Of a stretch of 64,000 nucleotides of DNA, positions 12,016 to 27,057 are shown in pieces. Every line of letters starts with the position of its first letter. Position 1 is the first letter of the stretch. The position numbers were made by a program, and so were the translations under genes. Under the pieces are notes generated by a model that did not search any database, was not told the origin of the DNA, and saw nothing but the letters and a program-made list of their open reading frames with translations. Source of the DNA: Clitopilus passeckerianus (lineage: Eukaryota > Basidiomycota > Agaricomycetes > Agaricales > Entolomataceae); the NCBI GenBank assembly GCA_944990035.1, contig CALYLX010000001.1:159424-223423 (forward strand), written 5' to 3'.

Positions 12016-14016
12016 TCACCACTTCACATCGAATTCCACATCACCCCTGTGGCGTGCCACTTCGTCTGCTAGCCGTACGTCCTCCTCCATCGGCCTTGAT
12101 GATATAAACGAGTCATTAGGTTGAGAGAAATCCAGCGAGACCCTGATCCAATTTGTATGCCTCATAACCTCCGCTAAAGATGAATTGCCCAGACCGAGGA
12201 ACCTGGAAGGGTCATGATGTTGAAAGGAGAAGCCTTTTCCTTCACTAAGATGCCTCCTCCTGTTCCCAGCCATCTTCGATTTCGGTTTTCGTAGAAGTGC
12301 AGTAATAGAGGCGAGGTCACCTGAAAGGCGGGCCTTCTCAAGAACCTCCATTCTCGCTATGTTCGCGTCAAAAGCCAATTCTTCGCCTGCCCGAGGAGGC
12401 TGGATAGAACAGTCGCGAATGGTTAGGCTTGTCAGCGTTTGACAGGTCATATAGAGGACATTGGATAGGTCGGGATTGGTGAGTCCCGTAGTATTGACGA
12501 GCATGAGGCTACGAAGAGCAGGAGTTGGCCCCTGGATAAAGTGAAAAAGCTGGGGCCCGTTGATGCCGAAATTTTCAATTGCAAGGTGCTGGAGAGTGTA
12601 TGAGGGAGTTGGGCGAACCGGACCCTGTTGAGAAGCGTCAGCCCATGTCCAAATTTGATCACTCTGGTAGAGCCTACTTCATGAGGTCTAGATGAAGTGG
12701 AAGTTTAATCGTTTGAAACGATTTCGATACAGTCAGGAGCCAACTCACCTAGGCTGGTTGCCTTCCGAACCTGTCAACCAGATTGTGTCAAGGGCCGGAC
12801 ATTCCTTTGCAAGTTCTTGGAGTTCCAGCACCGAGATTGGCGGCGTACCGAAGTACGTGGCTGCACCTCTCTGGTTCAAATGGCCGCGGATATGAAGTGC
12901 TTCAAGGTGTTCCAAACGGGGAAAACCAACTTCACAAAAGAGATCGAAAACGTCGAGAGGTATGCACAGCCGCCACACTAGGTGTTCAGCTACCAGATCG
13001 AGTAGCCTCCAGATAGTGTCGAGGCTTTCTTCAAAGCCGCCAAGCCTCCATCCCATATAGTCGAACGATTTGATGTATTGGGCTTGATGAGATTGGAACT
13101 CGAGACTGCGAACGACAGAACCTAGTTTTAAAGTGTTGGCGTGCCGAGCGAATTCGTCGATTCCTGCGATGACTTGCCAGTATATGTTAAGCGTATGGTA
13201 CCAATCCTTGCAGACCAGCGCATAGGATAGGAAGTGATGTAACCCTTGATAGTCTGCGAAATAGTTGGCGTCGCACGTGGCATTGCACACAATGCGATTC
13301 GTGATATCCCGAGGTAGCATCTGGGCCAACGCCGTAGATGTGGATTGAGATTTTGGTAGGTGGCGAAGTATGAATCTTGTACCAGTTGTCGAATTTGGCA
13401 TCGGCATCGGCATAATCATCATCTCCGTCTAATACCCAGTAAGGAGTAATCTGGAGGGAGGCATAAACAGTGTTGGAGGATGTGGTAACGGGATATATGG
13501 CGTCGTATGCAATCCTTAAAGAGTCTGAACTTGAGCGTTGGGTGGTGAACAGGGTCATTACTGGTCTCCTGAACCCCCAGGCTATATCCAATGGGTCGAA
13601 GGAGAGCTTAAGCACCACAGTGCAGGTGGTCAGCGAGGTGATACTCCCGAGGTGGCAGATTGACACGTTTAAATGTTGTGAATTCCTCCTATGCGATTCT
13701 AATGCCGGCAGGTGAGCACTAGGGTGGGTGGCCCCAGGTCTGGAAGTGACATTGAAGTTGGTAATATACTAAATCCCCGTCGGTACTCGGATCTCAACGC
13801 TCAAGAGACTGGTCTGCTCACCAGGTCTGGTAGGTCAGAAATGTCCCCATGCACAATCATGAGACGGACATAGGAAAACCTTTGGCACATTTTGGGGTCC
13901 AGAATCGCGGTAATCCAGAATCGGGGGATTGCCACTCGTGAATTGGGATGATGGGAGGCATTCAGAATGGCAACATAGGACTTCTCCGTATTGTCAACTG
14001 CCTCGGGAGACGACAT
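12016..14016 (-). pseudogene. F-box-like protein, tandem copy 3, one frameshift
   Basis: More divergent third paralog. It keeps FWITAILDPKMCQRFSYVRLMIVHGD, CTVVLKLSFD, FDNWYKIHTSP, F-box-like QMLPRDITNRIVCNATCD and LSYALVCKDWYHTLNIYWQ, and the LRR-like tail (GPTPALRSLML, TGLTNPDLS). Between TSPPTKIS and STSTALAQMLPRDI, about 13335-13360, the frame shifts by one base. The only candidate intron there (GTACAAG to CCCAG) would create a stop codon, so I read it as a frameshift. The start is placed at the ATG at 14016 (MSSPEAVD). An upstream open segment at about 14079-14260 ends in a good donor but does not join in phase. Either a decaying copy or a consensus error. Confidence 0.55.
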
Positions 14017-17081
<3,065 letters not shown>

Positions 17082-17147
17082 AATTTACATTCTGTATAAT
17101 TAGCTTGTACATATAATACTGAACACAATGCAACACTACTCTACAGT

Positions 17148-20100
17148 TTACAATGTTTCCCAACCTCCTGAATCAAGAGAGCTTTCCAGCTTCCTGGCCA
17201 CTACTGTCGGGATTTGATGGTTCAGCCAAATCTTCCTAGCTTCCTCCCAGCGAGCATGATGGAGGAATTGCCTTCGCCCACGCCTAGAAGACCGATTAGA
17301 GAACCATTTAGGCGAGATTAAAGGCATCCTTACCTCATAGAGATGTCAATCTCCCCATGACCATCAAGGTATGGAGACAAGGCAAAAGTGCCGTTGTTGG
17401 CGAACAAGTACAAGAGGGAACATCGTTTGACCAAGAAATACATTCCGATAGCTCCGCCGCATCTGATACCACAATGATCATTAGTGGCAGTGGAAAACAG
17501 AGATGATGGAGTCACTTACTCTCTGGTGTGCAAATTACACTCTCCTCGGTTATTAAAGTCATTATCAAGACAGCAATTGCTTTGCATGCAAACGGTCGTT
17601 CCACAAATAAGACAGATGGCTGCGTCAATGGGGATGGTTTGGCACCGTGCACAGGTCAATGCCTTGTCCCTCTGACCGAATAAGTTGTCGAGCACCACAG
17701 GTAGGCGAGCTAGTCGGTACACGGAAGGGAAGTCAAGAACCACGCCGCAATTAAGCTGCGAGGCTGCATGCGAGTGGCCGTAATGGGCACACCATCCAGA
17801 AAGGGCGTTCTGGATCGTATCTTGCTGAGGGAGGGTAGAAAGTGGTGGTATTCTGAGCATCCTCAGCAGACGGTTGTATTCGGGCTCTCCGGGTATAGGC
17901 GTTGGAGTAGGGAAAGCGTTGGGCATGACAGCTCGGCAGAGAACCGAGGCTCTGCGGAGGAATTGTAGGGTGAATGCGTATAGTAGCCTTTCAATCCGGG
18001 CTTCGCCAAACGTTTCAAAAGCTAGCGTCGCTGTATGCTCGAAGACGGGGGAATGGCGGACGACGGACATGAAGAACATGCGAACGTCACCGAAAATGTC
18101 TTCATGCGATCGTTGAGGGATCTGGGCTGTGCTATAGCTTCGAGTCTTGTTGAGGATGTAGACCAGACCGATGACTGTGCGTGCAAGGCATGCATAGTAG
18201 GTCAAGATGAGCACATGATTGAGGATCTCGGGGGCAACAGCAGCTGTCTCGACGAGGATTGTGAATGGATCTCGGAGGAGGAGGGGGTATGAGAAGGAGG
18301 TCAGAGATGTTCTGCTCCACTCAGGGAGCAACCGTTTGATGATGGCTTGCCGGATAGCATCTCTCCCTTCATCTGGCCTCGTCCGGAAGTGTACGGCGGC
18401 GAACCTCTCCAAGCAAGTGATGTGCCCTCTGATCATTCGCATCTGTGACTCGGAAAGGTTGTCCACCATCAGCCCACTGGGAGCATCATTACCCCGCTGT
18501 GCTATCTCGAGTTGGGCAATGGTGTACCCAATCAGCTCTTCTGGCATATATATACCTGCTCCTCGTTCTCCCAGTTCTGGTTCTGGTCGGTCCCGTAGAT
18601 GTCGGGTTTGCTGGGAGAAGTTTTTTGATATAACGAAAACCGTTTCCACCATCTTGAGCGTCTCGTATCCCTCCTGGCGCTCGCGATCTACAGCACGGAG
18701 CGTAGTCACAGTACCAGCATCCTGGGCACTCCAGAACACGAACTCGCCAGTCCCATTTCGGAACTGTAGGGACTCCAGTAGCGAATCTGGTTTTGACTTC
18801 AGGATATTGATCCCAGCCATACGGATCCAATCTGGGAATGCTGTTTCGCTGAGTTGAGCTGCGGATGGCTTATGGACGGGGAGCATAATATTCCCCAGGC
18901 TCTTGCACAGAGGACAAATGTACTCCTTCCGTGTAATTGCCTCTGGGTGGTTCCTTGTAGCTTGAGATCTGTGGCGGGAACGTACAGACTGGCTGTACTG
19001 TTGGAAGCACTCAAGGTGCATCAGATGGCTGCAGACGGATGACACGAGACCAAAGCGAGTAAATGGAGCGGGGAAGCCATCAAAATTGGGTAAAGCAACT
19101 TGTTTAGACGCTTGTACTTCATCCTTGGTTGGAGGGAAGACAGGAGGTTTCGCGGTTGGTGACGGCCTATCGAGAGAGGGGGCCGTTTCCAGCACTTCGT
19201 TGAGGTAAGCGTTATGGCTATCCGGATGTCGTCGCACGAAGCGGCTTGGCTGAATGAGACCGAGGGCTCCAAATGGACGGGATTGGTCGCACTCTTCCTG
19301 ACAGACAATGCAAGTCCCAAAGGAGTACGATGCCTCGTCTTCCACCTCCATTTCCTCATCTTCATCGTCCTCCGCATCGTCGAAGTTAACGGCAAAGCTG
19401 GCCTGCTGCTGCTTCATTTGTTGCATGATAGCCTCCTGCCTGGCCTTCGCAGCTTTCTTCTTCGCATCCGCTGGGTTCGGAGCGTCCGACTTCACCTCTG
19501 GGGTTCGGCGGCGGCTTTTAACCTCCTCTGGAACAACCTCTTCCATCTGCTTCAAACTCCATTGCACCCTCGCTTGGTAGGCCTTGAATTTCTCGTGGTG
19601 CTCAAGTGTACAGAGAAGGTCGATGATGCTCTTGTCCTCCTCGAAATTTCTGACGGCACTGAACTGGCTGAATTCGACCTTGCGGTCAACCAAAGCCAGC
19701 ATGACGAGGTGCATGGCCTGGTCAAGGATGGCTTCTGCAGACGCAGAAACAGGACCCTCGGCATCGCCAAGGAGAACGGTGTTGTAAAGGGTATAGAACA
19801 TGATCTGCAGCAGCACCTTTGATTCGAATGTCGCAGGGATGATAGCGAAAGGTCCGGTGGAGACTCCAAATGGCTTCGGGACGATAACTGAATCCGCATT
19901 CCCAGTCTTCTTCTTCAACCTCGCGCGAAGGATATTCTCGACCTCCTCCCTCTTGTTCCTCGTATAATGATAGAAGAATGGGTTGACCTCATCAAACGCT
20001 TCGTCCTTCAACTCGTACGTTCCGGTATCGGTTGCTGACTCTGGGGCACGGAACGTTGCCACCTCCTTCAACGCCCTCTCGAAGCAAACATCCTCGACCA

Positions 20101-22869
20101 ATCGTTCCGCCACGCGTTTGGCCAGGTCGGTATAGGAGCAAGGGCCCATTGCGAGGGCATGCACAATTTCCCTCCTGACCGCAGTCGCAATGGGCATCCG
20201 TGAAGGACTGGCCGATTCACTGAGGATGGTGATGAGGACGTAGAGCACCTCTTCCACCATGTTGGTGAGCTGTGCGCCGTCGTATTGGGAGTGGATCGCG
20301 TCACTGGAGAAGTACTCTCTGAGGCCAAAGCGATCTAGGATGGAGACGAGGACGGCGTCGGGTTGCGAGATGGTGAGGGCCACTTGCAGCATGAATAGGT
20401 CTTGGTCATAGCAGAGCTCTCGAAGCATGTAGTCGCGGTAGTGAAGGAGTTGACCTCGAATTGCAAATCCATTGCGGACCCACAGTCCAGTGCGAATCTG
20501 TGCAATCATTGCTAGGACTGTTCCAAATCAATGTCAGAATCATATCCAAAACTCACAACTTGGGGGAAAACCGTACCTCTGAGCGGGTAGTCAATAAGGA
20601 TCAAAATCGCCTTATCATTAGACCCCTTCAACACCAAATCCCTAACATTCTTGAAGCCAATCTTGTTGAGGTTCTCGTCCGAAAGGAGCCCAACATGCTT
20701 AAACAGCTCCGCCAACAACCAATGCAACGAATGATGAAAGCTAACCCACCCCTGCAGCACCTCAAACTGCACAACCTCATACGTCGTATCCCCAAAAACA
20801 ACCTCATGAAACTCCGGCGGCAAGAACTTATTCTTATCCAACCTCTCCTCCGCGAGTGTGCAAACGCACAGAATATAATCAATCACGATCGCTATCGCCT
20901 CGACCAACCTCCCCGTCTCCGCTTTCGCGAACGCACTCCCATACACCTTGATCACCCTCGACAGCGAAAGCGTGACGTTGAACACACTTATCCACGCGTC
21001 GGTCTCGTACTCGACATGGCTGGACACCACCCTCTTGTTCGGGTTGACGCACATGAACAATTGGCACGTCTTGGCGAACTGATGGATGTACTCCGACTGG
21101 TGCGCGATGAGGTGTTGGACGGTGTCGGTGTGGCATAGATACCGCAGGTCGCTGAAGACCGGCATGAATCGTTTGGACTTGAAGGGGAAGCTGTCGACGT
21201 CGAGGAGTACGCCTGGGGCGGGTGGGTAAACGATGTGCTTGTCCACGATTTGGTTGGTGAAGAAGGAGGTGATGATGGAGAGGAGGCGGTTGACTAGCCC
21301 GTGGTGCTTGACGATGTGAACAGAGACAGATGGAACTGTGAAGAGTTGTAGGGCAAAGTATTTGATTGAGGTTTCTGCCTCCCTGTCGACAAGCAGGTAG
21401 GCGTCAATGACGCGGTGGTACACATTCGCAAAACGACCAGCTAGAAAGAGGATATTCAGCATTTACAAGTATTTGAATCAGAGTGAGACGTACATATGGT
21501 AAGCTTATAGTCGTTGCTGAGGGATATGACTGAAGCATAGACCTCCTTGATGCTCAGCCTTTGCTTCTTCCACAGACGCGTGTGGTAGAGGAACATGACA
21601 TCCACTCTTGTAGGGTCTTCAATCTCATCCAGAGAAACCGAAACGGAATGGTTGTTATAGGTATTGGTGTCCCTCTTGCGCTTTGTGAGCAGCTCTGCTG
21701 CAATGACCTCCCTCAGGACAAGGCCATCGGTACCTAGCCTGCTCCTCGTGAGGTCCAATATCCATTCAATGATAACTTCAGAGATCTGTTCCCTGAAAGT
21801 ATCATACGCCCTCCTGATGGTCACCCCCAGGTCGATTTGTGTAATGGACTGCGCAATATCCAAAAGCTTCGGAGCACTAGCGCTGAGTTCAAGAATGACT
21901 CTCCCGTTGTCATCGAGTTTTCGCACTGTCGGCTGAACCTCCTCCCTCGTGCGATTCGTAAGCGTGGATATGAGTTTGGTGACCTCGTCAAAGGAGTGCT
22001 TGTCGTCGTTCCACAGAATGATATTATACACATCTTTCATCATGGGGTCCGCAGAGGGCTGCAGTCGCAGATCGGCTTCGTTGGTCGGGACCACGGATTC
22101 GTCAGGGGAATAGTCAAGGGTATCCAGAATGAAATCCAACGCATATCCGACCGTTCTGCGCATGCTATCCATGAGTTCTGGTGGGATCGGCACTCGGTAT
22201 GGATAATGAGGAACGGGTTGGACTTCGGATGGGAGGCTGGTGGTTGTTACTCGAGGTGTGGACCGAATCTCAGGATCGAGTGGCGGATGCATAGGACATC
22301 CAATGGGCACTTTCCAGGCCTCCTCGTCGCCGCAGTCACAGCATCCACCGGGTTGCTGAGCAATGAAGAAGGATACATTGTGGTTTGCATGGTTTCCGCC
22401 GTGAAAACAGTTCGAGCAGAGCACACAGCTATCGTCCAATGCACAGTCCCTTTCATACACATTATCAGTTCTTTGAACTCATGGTCCTTAGAAAGGGGTC
22501 CACTCACTTGCATCGGAAACAGCTCTCTCCCTTCTTGAATATCTTTGTACATTGTCTCCCAGGACTTGGAATGTCGTCCCGTCCAGCGCCTCCAAACTTG
22601 GCCAATGTCTGAACCTCGCTTAGTGTCGAGTTCAAAGGCAAGCTCGAGTTCGAGTTCGGCAAGAACATATGCGCATAATTCCCCCAAAACGCTCCATACA
22701 ACTCGGATAGAATCTCTGCTCTTGTCGCGGGCGTGAAGACGTATTTCCTCGACCCGGGCATCGTCTCAAGCACAAATCGCAGATGCTGCAGAGGATCAGC
22801 CGTGCGATCTCTCGAACTCATACTGCTCGTATGGAACTTTGCTGGTAAGAACGATAACACGCCCGCCAT
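17148..22869 (-). CDS. UBR1: E3 ubiquitin-protein ligase UBR1 (N-recognin)
   Basis: About 1,830 residues in few exons, one of them nearly 3 kb. Domains in order: UBR-box zinc finger near residues 105-175 (GESCFRCKDCALDDSCVLCSNCF split by an intron, then HANHNVSF, CCDCGDEEAW); ClpS-like N-domain near 255-335 (YNIILWNDDKHSFDEV); long helical scaffold; RING-H2 near 1150-1290 (CIVCQEEC, CSHLMHLECF, ICPLCKSLGN) with an insert between the first and second cysteine pairs; C-terminal zinc-containing UBLC region (LTCARCQ, CLICGT, NCCLDNDF, GECNLH) and a last exon ending at 17148. UBR1 recognises basic and bulky N-terminal residues and marks proteins for the proteasome with a Rad6-type E2. The frame is intact throughout. 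It shares a 146 bp divergent promoter with TRAPPC6. Confidence 0.95.
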
Positions 22870-23015
22870 CGTCGTCGAGTTCGAGTTCGTGGTGGTCGTA
22901 GAGAATGATAGTCGTTTTGGGTGTTGTGGTCATAATAGAGCCTCTTCCTCAAGGCGCCAGTCACCGCTTAGCAAGCCGGCAGCGAGTGACTCCTCCTTTG
23001 TCTCTTGCCATCATT
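22870..23015. promoter_or_regulatory. Short bidirectional promoter, UBR1/TRAPPC6
   Basis: Only 146 bp separate the divergent ATGs of UBR1 (22869, minus) and the TRAPPC6-like gene (23016, plus). Both are conserved housekeeping genes with convincing starts, so the segment must contain both core promoters and both leaders. The left edge repeats GAGTTCGAGTTCG. I see no TATA box on either strand. Confidence 0.6.
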
Positions 23016-23957
23016 ATGTCTACCGCTGGCCGCAATTCAATGCAATTATCAGCAGCGAGCGCTGACCTGGCTGCTCTGGCAGATCCACCGAATAAGCAAC
23101 TAGATGCGGCAGTCATGGATTATCTGCTCATTGAGATGGTCAACACGCTACGGACGTCTGCTGCTGTTGCTACAAATCGGATAAAGGAAATGGAGAAGGA
23201 GATGATGGATGCTGGGCTACTAGCTGCTGTAACGGCGCCCTCCGCTGGGTCATCGAAGAAGGAGGCGTCTGCACGCGATTCGACAAGTAGCTTGAACAAA
23301 ACTGCAAAACCCCTGGTCGTAGATGAGGAGGAGGAAGCCATTCGAACGAGACTAGAAGCAATCGGGGTCCATGTCGGTGCGAACTATACCGAGAGGTGTG
23401 TTTAAATGGTTCGTTATCCCTCTGACTCTCTAACCTCGCTGTATTGTCTGACAGGTTGTGCAGGGATCGACCGTTATTCACAGAGACACTAGATGTGATC
23501 AAGTTTATCTGCAAAGACGTTTGGGCTGCATGCTGGGAGAAGCAAGTCGATAACTTGCGAACGAACCATAGAGTGCGTTCATTTCCCCGAGCAAGATATC
23601 CATGGTCTGATAGTTCCCTATCCAGGGCGTCTACGTTCTACAAGATAATGTTTTCAAACCTATCAGCCGGATATCCTCTCCTGAAAGTCGGGCAGACGCA
23701 GTCAAACGCGCTAGACTGGTACGCGCAGACTCTCCACATTCGCTCTCAAAACCTGACTTGCCTTATCATTCCAGTATGTGGCCGTTTCAACAGGCATTAT
23801 CCGCGGTGCGCTCTCAAGGCTAGGCTACCATGCCACAGTAACACCCGAAATAACTTCACTACCACAATGTATGCCTTTTCCCTGACGTCACACCTTCGCT
23901 TTACTGACTTCCATCTTTACAGGTACGTTCCAAATCAAGCTACCAAAGGGCTCATAG
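23016..23957 (+). CDS. TRAPP complex subunit TRAPPC6/Trs33
   Basis: Bet3-family subunit of the TRAPP tethering complexes, which activate Rab/Ypt GTPases in ER-Golgi and Golgi traffic. The first exon begins MSTAGRNSMQLSAASADLAA and contains DAAVMDYLLIEMVNTL, typical of the N-terminal helix. An acidic, Ser-rich insert of about 60 residues follows, then AIGVHVGANYTERLCRD, FICKDVWAACWEKQVDNLRT, YVLQDNVFKPI and the tail IIRGALSRLGYHATVT. The final intron (donor GTATGC after CCACAAT) joins QCTFQIKLPKGS in frame and the stop is TAG at 23955-23957. The human protein is about 160 residues; this one is about 270 because of the insert. No frame break. Confidence 0.9.
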
Positions 23958-25195
23958 ATCGCCAGCAAGATGTTATCAACCGCACATTCGCTTCTCTCGC
24001 CTTCTGTCGGCGAACAAGGGTCAGATTGGATATGGGGGTATAGCAGGGTTTAACTCGGAGCTGGAGCAAGCGAAGTACTTTGCGGGTACGGTTTCAGTTC
24101 AGCATGGTGTGGTGTTCGGGGCTTTGTCGTCCGAACGAACAAGAAGCGACTTGTGGTTTAAGCATTTCTGCTCCTTATACCTTACCTTACATCCCGAGCA
24201 CTGCAATTACCTATAGAAACGCACCTTTGACCCCCAGCCTTGACCTAAGAATTTAAATTTGACTTTCGTTCGGTGAGACTCCATGAAGATCTATGTCAAA
24301 CTTCTCAAGCTCAAAATAGTCTTCGTCGGACGACATTCACCCGAACCGTGACTGACCATTTCCATCAAGCAAATGTCAATTTCACCATACCTTCCAGACG
24401 AGTTTCTGAGTTTCTGTTTTTGCGCCGCTACGCCAGCCCGTTGCTAAGTACTTCCTCGACGTCCACACTTGTCTATGTACCCGACCTCAGTCCCTCCAGA
24501 TCCACTAATTGTCTGATCCCTCTCGCAAAAGGTTTATCCTACACATCTCGAATTGCACACGACCTCCTAAAAGAGGTAGATCGTCTCGCGTGAGACAACG
24601 CGTAGACGACAGTCAGAACCAGAACAAACTCGGATCACGAAGAAAGATCGCTTAGGGGGTGACACCCTCCAAAATCATTTGATCGCTTCCGCATCATCTG
24701 GTCTTCTCCTCGATTCTACCATCTTGATGCTTTCAAAAGTCGTCTTGCCGGGTAAATGTTAAGCATGCGACGGAATTTGACTGATCAGTTCTCACTCGAA
24801 AGTGGGGCTGGTTGTACTAGGCTTGTCTGCCTTCTTAGGCCTCCTCTCGTACTAGATGTGACTGCCTTGGAAAACGAGAACTTAGCTTACCTGTTGAGAC
24901 TTTGATTTGATGAACTTGAACCTCTATCAGATTTCAGGCAACCTAGTAAACGAATTTTACCACCGCAACCGACGACGTTTCTCCTGGTCATATGGCGTGC
25001 ATGCACAGCTTTCTCTCTCGTCTAGTTACCTCTTGCATGCCGCTGCAACGCAGACTCGGACCCTGGGCAGCTCGAAGCCCCTCTCTGCCGCCAACATAGG
25101 TACCTCTCTATGTGATGGAATCAGCCAACCTAGAAGCCAACCGACAGCGCCTAGTTCCCCACCTCATGGGTGTGGGGATTTCCTTTCCTCCAGAG
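23958..25195. other. Intergenic, no gene recognised
   Basis: This holds the 3' flank of the TRAPPC6-like gene and the distal promoter of the secreted-protein gene. A 106-codon frame at 24273-24593 has no recognisable features. I see no tRNA, transposon or repeat. Confidence 0.4.
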
Positions 25196-25205
25196 TATAA
25201 AAAGG
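25196..25205 (+). promoter_or_regulatory. TATA box of the secreted-protein gene
   Basis: TATAAAAAGG lies 285 bp upstream of the ATG at 25481. The distance is long for a core promoter. However, an intron-like segment (AAG|GTCAGTG near 25310 to GAACAG near 25439) lies in between, and removing it gives a leader of about 130 bp. Confidence 0.5.
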
Positions 25206-25480
25206 ATATTAGTATCCAATGTCGGTTTTCCCTCCACAGGAAAGGGTGCTGGTCATCCTCTACTTACTCGAGCAGGTCTCAATCAAAATCGAATCATACA
25301 CACATACACAAGGTCAGTGTCACTGTCAGCCTCCTTCATCCTTTATCCATCCGACGGGATTTCTTGTGGGGGTGACCACTGGCATTACGTTCATTTCATT
25401 GATTGGTGTGCTGACTTGGTTGAATTTTGCATGAACAGATTACATTTATTGTGTCTATTTAACGACTGTTGGTTCTGAAG

Positions 25481-26313
25481 ATGAAGTTCTCTACAATTGT
25501 CGTCACTGCACTTTTCTCTCTCTCTGCCGTCGCGGCCCCTCTCACAGTCGGTACCCAGCAAGATGTTGTTACTCGTGTATGTTCGTCGTCTTATTACCAC
25601 GGACTCTAATCTAAATGACCTATCATAAATAGGGCGAATTCGACCACATATGGGACCTAGTCGAGCGCTCATTCACACCGCAGGAAATCGACGACCTACT
25701 CTCTCGCGGACTCCCAAAAAAGACCAAGACCCCTCCCCACAGCCGCCCAGGCAGCCCCGTAGCAAAAGCCCATTTTCCCTCCCTCGCCACCATCAAATCC
25801 AAACTCAAAGTCCTCCCCTCCAAATCCCTCTTCTACGCCGGCCCAGGCGGGTACATCACAATCGCGCGTAAAATCTCACACACCAAAGGCCTCAAAATCC
25901 TCGAAGACTCATGGACCGACCCGCACTTCGTCCAGCCCTACGAGGAGAACATCGCGGGGAACAAGAAGTTCTGGGACGAGGCGTCGTTGGCCTTGGCGGA
26001 GTTGTCGTCTGGGACGGTGTATGTTTTGTTGCCTGAGGATACGAAACCACCGAAATTCTTCGAGGGTGCTATTTGGGCACGCATTGAGTGGCCGGCGTTG
26101 ACGAAGAATAAAAAGGTTACGAAGATCGTTATGATTCATCCGAGTGGGGGTGCTGAGACTGTTATTTGGCCGTCTTCTGCTGCGGCTCATGGAAAATCTG
26201 GAAGTGAGTTCTACATGGAGGCTTCAGACAGATTCAGCGTTCATTATAATTTTCATTTAGGTCTTTCCCGGTCGTCTTCTACAAAATCGAATAAATCTGT
26301 GAAGAAGCATTAA
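25481..26313 (+). CDS. Secreted protein of unknown function
   Basis: Three-exon gene, about 240 residues. The start MKFSTIVVTALFSLSAVAAP is a classic signal peptide, probably cleaved after AVA. The mature part has no cysteine pattern and no named motif. Its most distinctive blocks are SLFYAGPGGYITIARK, the GLKILEDSW stretch, KKFWDEASLALAELSSGTVY and IWARIEWPAL, followed by a Ser/Lys-rich tail (SSSTKSNKSVKKH). Introns are regular: CGT|GTATGT near 25577 to TAG, and GGAA|GTGAGT near 26202 to TTTAG. The frame is intact to TAA at 26311-26313. The block order resembles small secreted proteins I associate with fungal genomes, but I cannot name the family or an activity. A strong TATA box suggests regulated, possibly high, expression. 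Confidence 0.75.
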
Positions 26314-27057
26314 TTATTCGAATGACAGCACTTTATGAGAGCTCTGAGAGTATAATACATTTGTAGATTAAATACCACCTGAAGAATAATACAGTCGATT
26401 AATTAGATCTCAGTCAAACATAACAAGTTGACGTGCGCTTCCGTAACCCCCTTGTTGTTTACCAAACGACCGGTAATTACTTGTGGCTGGCGCAAATGAG
26501 TGCATAGGCATCTGGTTCAAGGTAGCGCTAGTATCAGACTCTATATGCATCTTAGAATTCCCCACGTCAGGGCAAAGTTCTGTAGTTGCATTCATTCACA
26601 GTCGTGATTCTTGAGAGGCGCTCATAACTACTCCCGGCGGTCATGAACTAGCAGAAATTCCTCTCACGGCGGCCGTACGGGAACCTAGAGCATTCAGGCA
26701 ACACTAGTGCTGTGTTCAGAGTTGCCGTGAGTTTCGTGTAAAATAATATGCCGCAAATCGAGCCTTGTTTCGATCTCTGAATCTGGGGTTCAGTATGGCT
26801 GATCACCCAGGCACATTGTTTGGAATAGATATTTCGTCTCTCTCACATGGTGTAGCTGTGAAAGGTGTTGGATAGCGTTTCGGAGTCGACTAGAACGCCC
26901 AGACGCGCTTCGGACGCGTTCAGACTGCACCAGAGATCGATCACGCGACTCTACATCTCTCTCACGTGTTCGTATCAAAATTTCGCCGCTAAGGTTTTGG
27001 TCGCGCTCGAAACGCTCGCCGACGAGCAATCGCACTCTCAAAACCCCATTTTTTGCA
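26314..27057. other. Intergenic, UTP18 promoter
   Basis: No gene is visible. The 3' flank of the secreted-protein gene is AT-rich up to about 26400. A CACGTG E-box at 26963-26968 lies about 90 bp before the UTP18 ATG. The leader just upstream is rich in CG dinucleotides. Confidence 0.45.

Noticed and set aside
18219..18857. Plus-strand frame of 212 codons inside UBR1, and similar antisense frames at 19214-19822 and 20461-21138
   Set aside because: They lie fully opposite conserved UBR1 coding sequence and are low-complexity mirrors of it, with no motif of their own.
24825..24860. CCTCTCGTACTAG resembling the reverse complement of the rRNA sarcin-ricin region
   Set aside because: The match is only about a dozen bases and the flanks do not follow rRNA, so chance is likely.
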